Source: Litchfieldia sinesaloumensis | GTDB lineage: Bacteria > Bacillota > Bacilli > Bacillales > Bacillaceae_L | DNA: 64,000 nt | Assembly (NCBI RefSeq): GCF_900156865.1 | Contig: NZ_LT732529.1 | Location: 3,971,114 to 4,035,113, forward strand | Reading direction: 5' to 3' | Program-made: the position numbers and the translations under genes | The notes under the pieces: model-generated | Databases searched by the model: none | The model's input: only the letters and a program-made list of their open reading frames with translations | Told to the model about the DNA's origin: nothing | Part shown: positions 51,399 through 60,492 of the stretch, piece after piece | Numbering within the stretch: position 1 is the stretch's first letter | Layout of the letters: every line of letters begins with the position of its first letter

Positions 51399-51974
51399 AT
51401 GGCACGTGAGCGTAAATTTACGAAAGAAGAATTATACCGGGTTACGGAAGAGTTGCTTTTGACGTATAACTATGAAGGGTTCCAGATTAGTTTAGTGGCT
51501 GATCATTTGAATGTTTCCCGTGGGGCAATCTACAAGTACTATGAAAACAAGGAAGAATTAATCACGGAATATATGCTCTTTAAAATGGAACAGTTTCTTC
51601 AAGAGTTAGAGGAAATCAATAATATTATAGGTTTCCAATCTAAATTTGATTTCCTAATGACAATTATGTTTAAGAATCCTGAGCTTTATCAACTGATTGA
51701 AATCGGTAAAAGTGTTCCAATTCACATAAATGTTAAAGTAAAAGAAGGTATAGAAAAACTCGACGGTTATCGTATAGAAATGTACGAATATGCACACAGT
51801 TTTATTGAGGCAGGAAAGAGCGAGAAACTTTTAAATCCGAAAATTCCTGATTCAGTTATGTTAGGTTATATTTTCCAATCAGTCGTTATACCGAATCACT
51901 TTAATATCCCGCATGATGTATGGGTTCAGTCGATTAAAGATCTGATTTGTCACGGAATATTCATTGATTCCTAA
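51399..51974 (+). CDS. TetR/AcrR-family transcriptional regulator
   Basis: The 191-residue repressor has an N-terminal TetR helix-turn-helix (about 8-52, TEELLLTYNYEGFQISLVADHLNVSRGAIYKYYENKEEL) and a divergent helical ligand domain. ATG 51399 is spaced from GAGGTGGGG; an in-frame GTG at 51390 is too close. It precedes an MMPL transporter gene by 105 bases, and three operator-like repeats lie between them. This suggests it represses the pump and responds to a pump substrate. Confidence 0.9.
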   Translation: MARERKFTKEELYRVTEELLLTYNYEGFQISLVADHLNVSRGAIYKYYENKEELITEYMLFKMEQFLQELEEINNIIGFQSKFDFLMTIMFKNPELYQLIEIGKSVPIHINVKVKEGIEKLDGYRIEMYEYAHSFIEAGKSEKLLNPKIPDSVMLGYIFQSVVIPNHFNIPHDVWVQSIKDLICHGIFIDS

Positions 51975-52003
51975 TTGACACTGGCGTCACTTTGAAAGAT
52001 AAT
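51975..52003 (+). promoter_or_regulatory. Promoter of the MMPL transporter gene
   Basis: TTGACA (51975-51980), 17 bases, GATAAT (51998-52003). The first operator overlaps the -35, and the second covers the expected start. Confidence 0.75.
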
Positions 52004-52054
52004 TATCGTGACAATAGTGTCATTTTTTTTATTTTGAAAGTGACACCTGTGTTA
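51976..52054. promoter_or_regulatory. Three TGAC-N6-GTCA operator sites at helical spacing
   Basis: TGACACTGGCGTCA (51976-51989), TGACAATAGTGTCA (52009-52022) and TGACACCTGTGTTA (52041-52054) begin 33 and 32 bases apart, about three DNA turns. They overlap the MMPL promoter. The most likely binder is the adjacent TetR protein. Confidence 0.65.
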
Positions 52055-52079
52055 CTTTGGACAATAGAGGTGGAGTATC

Positions 52080-54188
52080 ATGAGTAAGATGTTACAAGCT
52101 ATTACAGATAAAATTACCACAAAGAAAGGTATGTGGATTACACTTGCTACTTGGCTCGTTATAACGATAGTCTTGGCAGTTTTTGCGCCGAATGCAAAGG
52201 ACTATGAGGTTTCAAGAATTGATTCACTTCCAGAAGATGCACAGTCGGTCATTGCGCAAAGTAAGGTAGATGAGTACTTCGAAGGTAGTAGCGGTACCCC
52301 TGGAATATTAGTCTTTCAATCAAACGATGAGCAATTTGAATTCCAGGATCTAGTTGATGTGTTCACGCATATTGAAAATGCAGATATTCTAGGAGTAGAG
52401 CAAGTGGTTCCGCTTTCTGGATTGCCACCGCAGGCTGCTGCAGGATTTTTCTCAGAGGATCAGACAACTGCATTACTACCAATCGTCTTTGACGAATCAT
52501 TAGAAACAAAGGAAATTCGTACTTCAAAAGATGAAATCTTAAAAGTGGTTGAAGAATACTCGAATTTGACTTTATATGTCACTGGACCTGCAGGAATCGC
52601 AACAGACTCACTTGATTTATTTTCAAGAGCAGATCTCGTTTTAATTCTCTCGACAGTAGGGTTAATCCTCATTTTATTAATTGTGATATACCGCTCGCCA
52701 TTATTAGCACTTATACCATTGTTAGCAGCGGTATTTGTCTATGAAGTAGTTATGAAATCACTAGGTATTCTAGGAAGTGCGGGCTTAGATTTAAGCAATC
52801 AAACCATTTCAATCATGTCGATTCTTTTATTTGCCGCAGTTATTGACTATTCACTGTTTGTATTTTCTCGCTTTCGCGAAGAACTCAAGAACTATGAGAA
52901 TAAATATGATGCAATGAGAGCTGCTATGAAAGAGGTAGGCATGCCGGTATTCTTCTCTGGAGGGACAGTATTGGCTGCAATGCTCGTGCTATTCTTTGCA
53001 GATCTAGGAGATTATCAAAACTTTGCACCGACCTTTGCTACAACAATGGTAATTATCATGGCGGCTTCAATCACGTTAGTGCCAGCCTTATTCACACTTT
53101 TCGGTAGAAAATCATTCTGGCCAAAGGTTCCCAAGGTTGGCGATGATAAAGTAAAAGACAATTCGATTTGGAGCAAAATCGGTAGAATGGTTGTAAAAAA
53201 ACCAGGATTATATGTTTCAATAGTTGGGCTAATCCTTCTAGTTTCAGCAGCTAACTTATTTAACCTAACATATGAATTTGATACGATGAAGTCCTTTCCA
53301 GAAGATATGCCTTCAAGACAAGGGTATGAAATATTAGAGGATAAGTTTGCAAAAGGCGAACTTGCGCCTTCAACCGTATTGTTTGAAAGGAAACAACCCG
53401 TTACTCAAGAAGAACAAGAGTCATTACGTAATGAACTGTTGGAACAAGATCTTGTTAGTGAAGTGCGAGTCAACGGAACAGCTGATGAAAATAGGGTCCT
53501 CAATTTCTCATTAACCTTTGAAGAAGGTCCGTATGATGTTAAAACAATTGATGCGATTGAAAATATGATAAATAAAGCTGATACGATTGTAGCAGATGCA
53601 GATCTAGATGGAGATCTTTACTTTGCTGGGGAAACAGCGACTAAAGTGGATGATCGAGCAACGAATAATCGAGATGTGATATTGATTGTCATACTTGAAA
53701 CGATTTTAATCTTTGGGCTTTTAATAGTCCTGACTAAGTCAGTTAAAATGCCAATTTATATGATGGGTACGATTTTAGTTTCATTTTTATCAGCATTAGG
53801 TCTTGGAATGTTTTTAACTAACTTATTCTTTGATATCGATACAATAGCCAATCGAGTTCCGTTGTATGCCTTTGTTTTCCTAGTTGCACTTGGAATTGAT
53901 TATAATATTATGCTTGTCTCACGATTCCAGGAGGAAAGAAGAAACCATTCAGTAAAAGAAGCAGTAGAAATTGCTGTAGCTAAAACAGGTGGGGTGATTT
54001 CATCGGCAGGTATCATCTTAGCTGCAACCTTCGCTGTCCTAATGACACAGCCAGTACAATTATTATTCGTTTTCGGCTTTATTGTAGCCGTTGGTATTCT
54101 ACTAGACACTTTCTTAATTCGTGGAGTACTCTTACCTGGATTAATCGTCTTATTAGAAAAGGATAAGGCAGTAAGTAAAGAAAACTAA
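52080..54188 (+). CDS. MMPL/RND family transporter
   Basis: The 702-residue protein has two matching halves. Each has one helix, a large extracytoplasmic loop (about 40-175 and 375-535), then a bundle of about five helices. The second-half block is VPLYAFVFLVALGIDYNIMLVSRFQEE, and the first-half match is VIDYSLFVFSRFREE. These D-Y motifs are the proton-relay positions of MMPL proteins. Substrates in the family range from lipids to drugs and peptides. The ATG follows GAGGTGGAG. It is controlled from a promoter overlapped by three operator-like sites. Confidence 0.9.
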   Translation: MSKMLQAITDKITTKKGMWITLATWLVITIVLAVFAPNAKDYEVSRIDSLPEDAQSVIAQSKVDEYFEGSSGTPGILVFQSNDEQFEFQDLVDVFTHIENADILGVEQVVPLSGLPPQAAAGFFSEDQTTALLPIVFDESLETKEIRTSKDEILKVVEEYSNLTLYVTGPAGIATDSLDLFSRADLVLILSTVGLILILLIVIYRSPLLALIPLLAAVFVYEVVMKSLGILGSAGLDLSNQTISIMSILLFAAVIDYSLFVFSRFREELKNYENKYDAMRAAMKEVGMPVFFSGGTVLAAMLVLFFADLGDYQNFAPTFATTMVIIMAASITLVPALFTLFGRKSFWPKVPKVGDDKVKDNSIWSKIGRMVVKKPGLYVSIVGLILLVSAANLFNLTYEFDTMKSFPEDMPSRQGYEILEDKFAKGELAPSTVLFERKQPVTQEEQESLRNELLEQDLVSEVRVNGTADENRVLNFSLTFEEGPYDVKTIDAIENMINKADTIVADADLDGDLYFAGETATKVDDRATNNRDVILIVILETILIFGLLIVLTKSVKMPIYMMGTILVSFLSALGLGMFLTNLFFDIDTIANRVPLYAFVFLVALGIDYNIMLVSRFQEERRNHSVKEAVEIAVAKTGGVISSAGIILAATFAVLMTQPVQLLFVFGFIVAVGILLDTFLIRGVLLPGLIVLLEKDKAVSKEN

Positions 54189-54192
54189 TAAG

Positions 54193-54225
54193 AAAAGCCT
54201 ATATCATGGTGATATGGGCTTTTTT
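54193..54225 (+). terminator. Terminator after the MMPL gene
   Basis: AAGCCTATATCA / TGATATGGGCTT is a 12-bp stem with one T-G pair and a 3-base loop, then TTTT. Confidence 0.85.
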
Positions 54226-54242
54226 ATTGGAGTTCGTAGATG

Positions 54243-54259
54243 TAATATCATTGATATTA
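54243..54259. promoter_or_regulatory. 17-bp palindrome before the NERD gene
   Basis: TAATATCA-T-TGATATTA is a perfect palindrome with a one-base centre. A TTGACA (54265-54270) follows six bases later and may be a -35 element, but a clear -10 is not visible. Confidence 0.4.
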
Positions 54260-54379
54260 AGAAGTTGACAAGTTTTGTGAATTGTGAAAATATGTTGATA
54301 TCCCCTCTGCTCCTCGAGCCCCTTCATTGAGAGATTCCAAAGATTAATCAACTAAATAAAGAAAAGGAAGGCTAAAAAG

Positions 54380-55300
54380 ATGTTACTTAAAGAAAGAAAA
54401 ATCCCCAATAACCTCCAATTACGCCGATATTTAAAGCCCCGAATAGCGTTTACTGAAGGGCAGTTAAAAAAGTTGCTAACCGATGAAAAAGGTTTCGAAG
54501 GTGAATGTAAATTTGATGAACTGATCGCCCGTTCTCCCGCATCAACATATCTCCAATTAAACGACCTCTTCCTTGAATGGAGAAACACGACTTTTCAAAT
54601 TGACTCATCCTTAATTACTCCACATAAAGTCTATCTTTTTGACGTTAAAAACTATGAAGGAGAATTTTATATTGAAGGTAACCGATGGTATTATTCATCG
54701 GGGTATGAGATAAAGAATCCAATCCTACAACTTCAGCGCTCAGAATCCCTTCTTACACCACTCATTCAATCTTTAGGTATAAATCTTCCCATTGAATCAA
54801 AGATCGTTTTTGTAAATCCTAACTTTACTCTATTCCAGGCAAATAGACTACTACCAATTATCCTACCTACACAAGTGAACTCTTTGTTGAAGAGTTTTGG
54901 ATCGGTTTCGATGAAGTCGAGTGGGCATTTAGTAAAGTCAGCAAAAGAACTGGCATTACTACACAATGACAAAACGCCATTTGATAATATGCACATCCCT
55001 GAATACGCCTATGAATCTTTAAATAAAGGAGTATCCTGTTGTGGATGTGGGTCGTTAGCTGTTCATGTAAATGGAAGAGTCCTAATGTGTAAGAGATGCA
55101 GGGCAATCGAGAAGCTACATACGGGTATTATGAGAACGGTTGAAGAACATAGAGTTCTCTTTCCAAAGAGGTTTTTAACGGTTTCCGAAGCAATTGAATG
55201 GTGTAGATTAGACTTAAATAAGCTTAGAATGCAGAAAATACTAAAGGAGCACCTTGTGATGGTAGAGGGTGGAAAATCGACGTATTATCGCTTCGAGTAG
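54380..55300 (+). CDS. NERD-domain protein with C-terminal zinc ribbon
   Basis: The 306-residue protein has a nuclease-related domain (NERD) at about 35-150. FEGECKFDELI and the LFDVKNYEGEFYIEG strand are the family core; the K-x-Y-x-G segment replaces the usual KNW/YxG. A middle helical region follows. A four-Cys zinc ribbon, CCGCGS...VLMCKRC, lies near 219-240, then a C-terminal helix-turn-helix-like stretch. NERD proteins are linked to DNA processing or plasmid/defence functions, but no activity is proven here. ATG follows AAAAGGAAGG. It stands beside a 155-bp repeat array. Confidence 0.82.
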   Translation: MLLKERKIPNNLQLRRYLKPRIAFTEGQLKKLLTDEKGFEGECKFDELIARSPASTYLQLNDLFLEWRNTTFQIDSSLITPHKVYLFDVKNYEGEFYIEGNRWYYSSGYEIKNPILQLQRSESLLTPLIQSLGINLPIESKIVFVNPNFTLFQANRLLPIILPTQVNSLLKSFGSVSMKSSGHLVKSAKELALLHNDKTPFDNMHIPEYAYESLNKGVSCCGCGSLAVHVNGRVLMCKRCRAIEKLHTGIMRTVEEHRVLFPKRFLTVSEAIEWCRLDLNKLRMQKILKEHLVMVEGGKSTYYRFE

Positions 55301-55379
55301 GGTTCAAAAGGTGACTTATAAATGAAAAGAGAGCAGAGGCTGTATCAACAAGGGGTGTACATGTATTTTTGCTTTTAGA

Positions 55380-56135
55380 TGACGATTATTTATGCGGAAA
55401 TCCATAGTATGGAAGTTTGTCCGCAAAATTGGTTGGAATTGTAATATAAGTCCACACTCGCATGGTTTGTTGTAACAAAAGCAGAAGAAAGCATGCACAA
55501 ATCCAGAATGCGCATGCATTTTAGTTAATAGCTGTAGCAAAGCCATGTGTAATATCCAGGATGTGGAGGAAAATTCCATAAAGTTAGTTATAACAGTAAA
55601 AAAGTTCCACACCCGCATGATTTGTTGTAACAAAAGCAGAAGAAAGCATGCACAAATCCAGAATGCGCATGCATTTTAGTTAATAGCTGTAGCAAAGCCA
55701 TGTGTAATATCCAGGACATGGAAGAAGAACCCGTAAAGTCAGTTGTAATTGTAAAAAAGTTCCACACCCGCATGATTTGTTGTAACAAAAGCAGTAAAAA
55801 CCATGCGCAAATCTGGAATGCGCATGCCTTTCGATTAATAGCTGAAGCAAAGCCATGTGTAATATCCAGGATGTGGAAGAAAAGTCCATAAAGTTAGTTA
55901 TAACAGTAAAAAAGTTCCACACCCGCATGATTTGTTGTAACAAAAGCAGTAAAAACCATGCGCAAATCCGGAATGCGCATGCCTTTCGATTAATAGCTGA
56001 AGCAAAACCATGCGCAATATCCAGGACATGGAAGAAAAACCTGTAAAGTCAGTCGTAACAGTAAAAAAGTTCCACACCCGCATGGTTTGTTGTAATAAAA
56101 GCAGAAGAAAGCATGCACAAATCCGGAATGCATTG
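55380..56135. repeat. Tandem array of 155-bp repeats
   Basis: The landmark AGTTCCACACCCGCATG recurs at 55448 (slightly altered), 55603, 55758, 55913 and 56068, always 155 bases apart. Two of the units are almost identical to each other. A degenerate half-unit precedes, and the last unit is cut off near 56135. Each unit holds the palindrome TTTGTTGTAACAAA and a hairpin, such as CATGCGCA-N9-TGCGCATG. 155 is not a multiple of 3, and every frame is broken, so open frames here are not genes. No other gene is seen from 55301 to the pot terminator. Confidence 0.92.
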
Positions 56136-56165
56136 CCACTGTGTTGTGAGGTGCCCAGACAAATT

Positions 56166-56197
56166 CAAAAAGACCTATATCAGTTAAGATACAGGCC
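56166..56197 (-). terminator. Terminator of potABCD (minus strand)
   Basis: On the minus strand GGCCTGTATC pairs with GATATAGGTC through two G-T pairs, followed by five T. It lies six bases after the potD stop. Confidence 0.8.
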
Positions 56198-56203
56198 TTC
56201 ATA

Positions 56204-57277
56204 TTAGTTTTGTGCCATTTTGAATTCTAGGAATAGCTGATTGTAGATAGAGAGATTCCGCTTGCCTAGGTTTTCATACACTTCAAGCTTCTCTGTTAGT
56301 TCAGGAGAAGGGTAGAAGCGCTCGTCAGTCACCATATCCTCAGGCATATATTGAAGTGCCTCTTTGTTTGGAGTAGAGTAACTGACATATTCAGTGTTCT
56401 GCGCGGCAACTTCAGCATCTAACATAAAATTAATGAATTGATGCGCGCCATCTATATTTTTGGCAGTCTTCGGAATAACCATATTATCAAACCAAAGGTT
56501 GGATCCTTCACTTGGGACCACATAATCTATGTCTTCGTTTTCCCACATGATATCAGCTGCATCACCAGACCATACTATCCCAATAGCGGCTTCCTCATTC
56601 TGAATGAGTACTTTTCCTTCGTCACCGACAATGGCTTTAACGTTTGGTGTGAGCTTGATAAGTTTTTCCTTTGCCTCGTTTAAATGGTCGATATTTGTAT
56701 CATTCAATGAATAGCCGAGAGAGTTTAGTCCCATCCCGATAATTTCCCTCGCGCCATCGACCAGGATAATTTCGTTTTTAAGAGAAGGATCCCAAAGGTC
56801 ATTCCAGCTAGTAAATTCTCTTCCCTCAAGCATTGTAGGATTAAAGACAATCCCGACAGTCCCCCAGAAATAGGGAACAGAGTATTGATTGCCTGGGTCA
56901 AAAGGTAGATCCATGAAACGCTCATCAATGTTTACTAAATTTGGCAATTTCGAGTGATCAAGAGGGACAAGTAGGTCCTCTTGCCGCATTTTATCAATCA
57001 TATATTCAGAAGGAACAGCGATATCATAGCTTGTTCCACCTTGCTCAATTTTTGTCATCATTGCTTCGTTAGAGTCGAAAGTTTCATAAATGATTTTAAT
57101 TCCGGTTTCCTCTTCAAAGCGGTCAATTAATTCCTCATCAATATAATCGCCCCAGTTATAAATGGTCAATGTGTTCCCACTAGCGAGACCCTGTGACGAA
57201 TTTAAATGATGGATAAGATAGAGTAGTCCACCTGAAACAAGTACAATTGCTAAGAATAGCCGGATTAGTTTCGTCAT
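56204..57277 (-). CDS. potD: Polyamine ABC transporter substrate-binding protein PotD
   Basis: PotD captures spermidine/putrescine outside the membrane for PotABC. The 357-residue protein has a single N-terminal helix (about 3-22) without a Cys lipobox, so it is probably an uncleaved anchor rather than a lipoprotein. The mature part opens LTIYNWGDYIDEELIDRFEE. VPYFWGTVGIVFNP, IVWSGDAADIM and the LWFDNMVIPKTAKN segment follow, as in PotD/PotF proteins. It overlaps the potC stop by four bases (ATGA). Confidence 0.93.
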   Translation of the reverse strand: MTKLIRLFLAIVLVSGGLLYLIHHLNSSQGLASGNTLTIYNWGDYIDEELIDRFEEETGIKIIYETFDSNEAMMTKIEQGGTSYDIAVPSEYMIDKMRQEDLLVPLDHSKLPNLVNIDERFMDLPFDPGNQYSVPYFWGTVGIVFNPTMLEGREFTSWNDLWDPSLKNEIILVDGAREIIGMGLNSLGYSLNDTNIDHLNEAKEKLIKLTPNVKAIVGDEGKVLIQNEEAAIGIVWSGDAADIMWENEDIDYVVPSEGSNLWFDNMVIPKTAKNIDGAHQFINFMLDAEVAAQNTEYVSYSTPNKEALQYMPEDMVTDERFYPSPELTEKLEVYENLGKRNLSIYNQLFLEFKMAQN

Positions 57278-58077
57278 TTTCGTACCCCCAATCCGCGCGT
57301 GCTATTACGTTGTGCGATAAAGTAATAGCCGACAACAAGCATCATCGTAAAGATAAAGAGAAGTGTTGACAATGCATTAATATTTAATGAGATTCCGCGA
57401 CGTGCGAGGGAATAGATTTCAACAGACAGAGTTGAGAATCCGTTACCCGTTACGAAAAATGTCACGGCAAAATCATCAAAAGAGTACGTAAGTGCCATGA
57501 AAAATCCAGCAAAGATGCCTGGAGTAATATAAGGGATAATGACCTTTGATAGAACTTGCCAATTGCTAGCTCCAAGGTCTTTAGCCGCGTCAATAAGAGT
57601 TGGACTCATTTCCTTTAATCTTGGCAGTACCATTAGAACAACAATCGGAATACAGAAGGCAATATGCGAAAGTAACACAGAATAAAAGCCTAGTTTGATT
57701 CCAGCCATTGTTAATAGAATCAGAAACGACGCACCAATAATAACATCGGGACTCACAATTAACACGTTATTTAACGATAACAATGTATTTTGTGTTTGTC
57801 TTTGTTTAATAGAATGAATCCAAATTGCCCCAAGCACACCAATAATGGTTGAAATAAGCGCAGAAAGCAAGGCAATAACGATTGTATTTAACACAATGAT
57901 TAATAGCCTAGTGTCTCCGAATAGTTCTTTGTACCAATCCAAGGTAAATCCATCAAAATTACTCATTGTCCCACCACTATTAAATGAGTAATAAATTAAA
58001 TAGAAAATCGGCGCATATAAAATGAAGAAAATGACAAATAGATATGCTTTAGATGACAGAGCAAGTTTATCTCTCAT
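57274..58077 (-). CDS. potC: Polyamine ABC transporter permease PotC
   Basis: The 267-residue permease has six helices and the cytoplasmic coupling motif EMSPTLIDAAKDLGASNWQVLSKVIIP (about 160-186). The start is the ATG at 58077 after GAGGTG; it overlaps the end of potB. It pairs with PotB to form the membrane channel powered by PotA. Confidence 0.93.
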   Translation of the reverse strand: MRDKLALSSKAYLFVIFFILYAPIFYLIYYSFNSGGTMSNFDGFTLDWYKELFGDTRLLIIVLNTIVIALLSALISTIIGVLGAIWIHSIKQRQTQNTLLSLNNVLIVSPDVIIGASFLILLTMAGIKLGFYSVLLSHIAFCIPIVVLMVLPRLKEMSPTLIDAAKDLGASNWQVLSKVIIPYITPGIFAGFFMALTYSFDDFAVTFFVTGNGFSTLSVEIYSLARRGISLNINALSTLLFIFTMMLVVGYYFIAQRNSTRGLGVRK

Positions 58078-58885
58078 TTTTAGCACCTCGTTTCTTGCGG
58101 TTTCCTGTTAAGACCATAATGATTACCATGAAGATTATCAGGAAGACGGCAATTGTGGAACCCATGCCCCAATCCTGAGTGACGAGAAATTGTTGTTCAA
58201 TAGCTGTACCAAGCGTAATGACTTTGTTCCCCGCAATTAACCTTGTTAGCATGAACAACGAAAGTGCAGGAATAAATACAACCTGGCAGCCCGATCTTAC
58301 CCCTTGAATCGTTAGTGGAAAAATCACACGACGAAATGTAGTCCATTTTGATGCTCCAAGATCACGTGCTGCATCGAGTAGACTAGGGTTGAGTTCGTTT
58401 AATGAGTTGAAAATCGGTAATATCATAAAAGGAATAAATATATAAACAGATACAAACACAAAGCTAAAGTCTGTGAATAGTAATTGTTTAGAGCCGATTC
58501 CGAACACTTCAAGAAGTGCGTTTGCAGCTCCATGTGCCCCAAAGATACCAATAAAGGCATAGGCTTTTAATAATAGATTGATCCAAGAAGGAGCAATAAT
58601 GAGCAGCAACCAAAGATGTTTATGCTTCGTTCTTGTAATCAAGTATGCTGTTGGGTAAGCAACTAATAGAGTAAAAGCAGTTATTAGAAACGCATACCAA
58701 AACGAACTCAACGTCATCTTTAAGTAAATCGGTGTAAAGAACGTCTTGTAGTTTACAAGTGATAAATTACCCTCGATATCAAAAAACGAATAATAGAGGA
58801 CAAGAGTAATCGGTGCAATAACAAAAACAAGAATCCATAAAGCATAAGGGATAAATAGTAGATTTCGAGATAGCTTATTTTCCAT
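58067..58885 (-). CDS. potB: Polyamine ABC transporter permease PotB
   Basis: The 272-residue permease has six helices and the coupling motif [30 protein letters not shown] 58885 follows ACGGGGAAAG; an in-frame ATG at 58903 lies inside potA without a ribosome site. It overlaps potA by 11 bases and potC by 11. Confidence 0.93.
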   Translation of the reverse strand: MENKLSRNLLFIPYALWILVFVIAPITLVLYYSFFDIEGNLSLVNYKTFFTPIYLKMTLSSFWYAFLITAFTLLVAYPTAYLITRTKHKHLWLLLIIAPSWINLLLKAYAFIGIFGAHGAANALLEVFGIGSKQLLFTDFSFVFVSVYIFIPFMILPIFNSLNELNPSLLDAARDLGASKWTTFRRVIFPLTIQGVRSGCQVVFIPALSLFMLTRLIAGNKVITLGTAIEQQFLVTQDWGMGSTIAVFLIIFMVIIMVLTGNRKKRGAKNER

Positions 58886-59984
58886 GGCTTTCCCCGTCCA
58901 CATAAGCCTCTAAGCGACGATCATATTCCTCTTCTGTTTCACCAAGACGCATAACATGAATTGCTTCTGGATCAAAGTAAAGCCCAATCTCATCTCCAAC
59001 TTTTGCTTTTTTAGTGGAGTGTACGAGCCATTCGTTTCCGTCCTTGTCAAAGCCACAAATCTCATAGTGTACGCCTCTAAATAGTTGTGAATCCACAACC
59101 ACCTGAAGTTTTCCATTTTCAGTAGAAGTAATTTGTAAATCTTCAGGACGGATGACAATTTCAACAGGCTCATTATCCGAAAAACCTTGGTCAACACATT
59201 CGAATGTTTTCCCAACAAACTCAACTAAGAAGTCATGGTGCATTTTTCCTTTAACAATATTGGACTCCCCAATAAAATCTGCAACAAATCGGTTAATTGG
59301 TTCATCGTAAATATCAATAGGTGTACCACTTTGTTGAATTTTTCCTTCATTAAGCACAAAAATCTCATCCGACATTGCAAGAGCTTCCTCTTGGTCATGT
59401 GTGACAAATATAAATGTAATACCAAGACGTTTCTGAAGGTCGCGCAGCTCATACTGCATTTCTGTACGAAGTTTTAAATCGAGTGCAGATAATGGCTCAT
59501 CTAATAAAATGATTTCAGGTTCATTTACAATGGCACGCGCAATCGCAACCCGTTGTCTTTGACCACCTGACATTTCTTTGATTTCGCGACTTTCATAGCC
59601 TGAAAGATTAACGAAGCTCAAGGCTTCCTTTACTTTTTTATCTATTTCAAGTTGCTTCATTTTCTTAATCCGTAAACCGAAGGCAACATTTTCGAATACA
59701 TTTAGATGTGGAAACAAGGCGTAATCTTGAAACACAGTATTAACCTGCCGTTTGTTGGCAGGAGTCGTGTTTACTTTTTTACCATTAAAATAAACCTCTC
59801 CATTTGAAGGTTCAATAAACCCTGCAATCAAACGTAATATCGTCGTTTTTCCACAACCTGAAGGACCGAGAAGGGTATAAAACTTTCCTCTTTCAATTTC
59901 AAAGCTAACGTTGTCAAGGACAGCTGGGTCATTGTCATATTGCTTTGTGACATTTTTAAATTGGATGATAGGTGTACTGTTCAT
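58875..59984 (-). CDS. potA: Polyamine ABC transporter ATPase PotA
   Basis: The 369-residue ATPase hydrolyses ATP to drive uptake. It has Walker [10 protein letters not shown] (about 38-46), the Q-loop [11 protein letters not shown], the signature [14 protein letters not shown], Walker [13 protein letters not shown] and the switch His in [10 protein letters not shown]. The C-terminal part (about 290-369) is a TOBE regulatory domain. ATG follows GGGGG on the minus strand. It is the first gene of potABCD. Confidence 0.95.
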   Translation of the reverse strand: MNSTPIIQFKNVTKQYDNDPAVLDNVSFEIERGKFYTLLGPSGCGKTTILRLIAGFIEPSNGEVYFNGKKVNTTPANKRQVNTVFQDYALFPHLNVFENVAFGLRIKKMKQLEIDKKVKEALSFVNLSGYESREIKEMSGGQRQRVAIARAIVNEPEIILLDEPLSALDLKLRTEMQYELRDLQKRLGITFIFVTHDQEEALAMSDEIFVLNEGKIQQSGTPIDIYDEPINRFVADFIGESNIVKGKMHHDFLVEFVGKTFECVDQGFSDNEPVEIVIRPEDLQITSTENGKLQVVVDSQLFRGVHYEICGFDKDGNEWLVHSTKKAKVGDEIGLYFDPEAIHVMRLGETEEEYDRRLEAYVDGESHGK

Positions 59985-60035
59985 AGCAACCCCCTTCTTT
60001 CTATATAAGGTAGAGTTTTAGTGCAATCCGGCATA

Positions 60036-60063
60036 ATTATACACGAAACGGTAAAAATTTCAA
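60036..60063 (-). promoter_or_regulatory. Promoter of potABCD
   Basis: On the minus strand TTGAAA (60063-60058), 16 bases, then TATAAT (60041-60036), about 52 bases before the potA start. Confidence 0.6.
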
Positions 60064-60177
60064 TAAAATTTGTAAGCTGCTAAACTAGAAAATTATACAA
60101 ATTGAATTCAAAAACAGTCTAGGTAAAAAGAATTAGGTAAAAATTCACATTTTTAGAAAAAAGGATATGTTATTTGA

Positions 60178-60206
60178 TTGACCTAAAAGATAAATAGAAA
60201 TATAAT
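60178..60206 (+). promoter_or_regulatory. Promoter of the riboswitch-diguanylate cyclase unit
   Basis: TTGACC, 17 bases, TATAAT. It lies about 45 bases before the aptamer. Confidence 0.75.
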
Positions 60207-60251
60207 TGAATTATAATTTAAAATTTTCGCTTTAGCGGAACAACTGAATAA

Positions 60252-60380
60252 AGTAAGAGCAAATTCATTGAAAGATGAAGACGCAAAACTATAGGGGCTA
60301 AAGTCCATAAATAAGTGTTCAAAGTGTCATTTTCGACTGACTATTGAAACATCCTTTAGGACATGCCAGCCAGTTGCCGA
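60252..60380 (+). promoter_or_regulatory. Cyclic di-GMP-I (GEMM) riboswitch
   Basis: AGAGCAAATTCATTGAAAGA starts the P2 arm: TTCATT and GATGAA pair around a GAAA tetraloop. GACGCAAAACTATAGGGGCTAA follows (split as GACGCAAAACTA and TAGGGGCTAA), matching the GEMM core. An extended P3 (AGTCC/GGACA) is followed by GCCAGCCAGTTGCCG, the canonical 3' end with the tetraloop receptor. The gene downstream makes c-di-GMP, which fits feedback. Confidence 0.9.
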
Positions 60381-60406
60381 GTATAACTCGTATCGTAAAG
60401 AACGTA

Positions 60407-60436
60407 GATTAATCGGTGTTGATTAGTCTTTTTTTT
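60407..60436 (+). terminator. Riboswitch expression-platform terminator
   Basis: GATTAATC / GATTAGTC forms an 8-bp stem (one T-G) with a 6-base loop, then eight T. It lies 27 bases after the aptamer and 57 bases before the coding start, so the aptamer probably controls read-through. Confidence 0.82.
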
Positions 60437-60492
60437 GTACCTATTTGTCATATTTGTTGCTACTAAATAACTAGATTTTTGGAAGTGATTAT

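Noticed and set aside
55316-56207. Overlapping open frames on both strands in the 155-bp repeats
   Set aside because: They are the same repeat read repeatedly. The 155-base period shifts the frame in each unit, and ribosome sites are absent.
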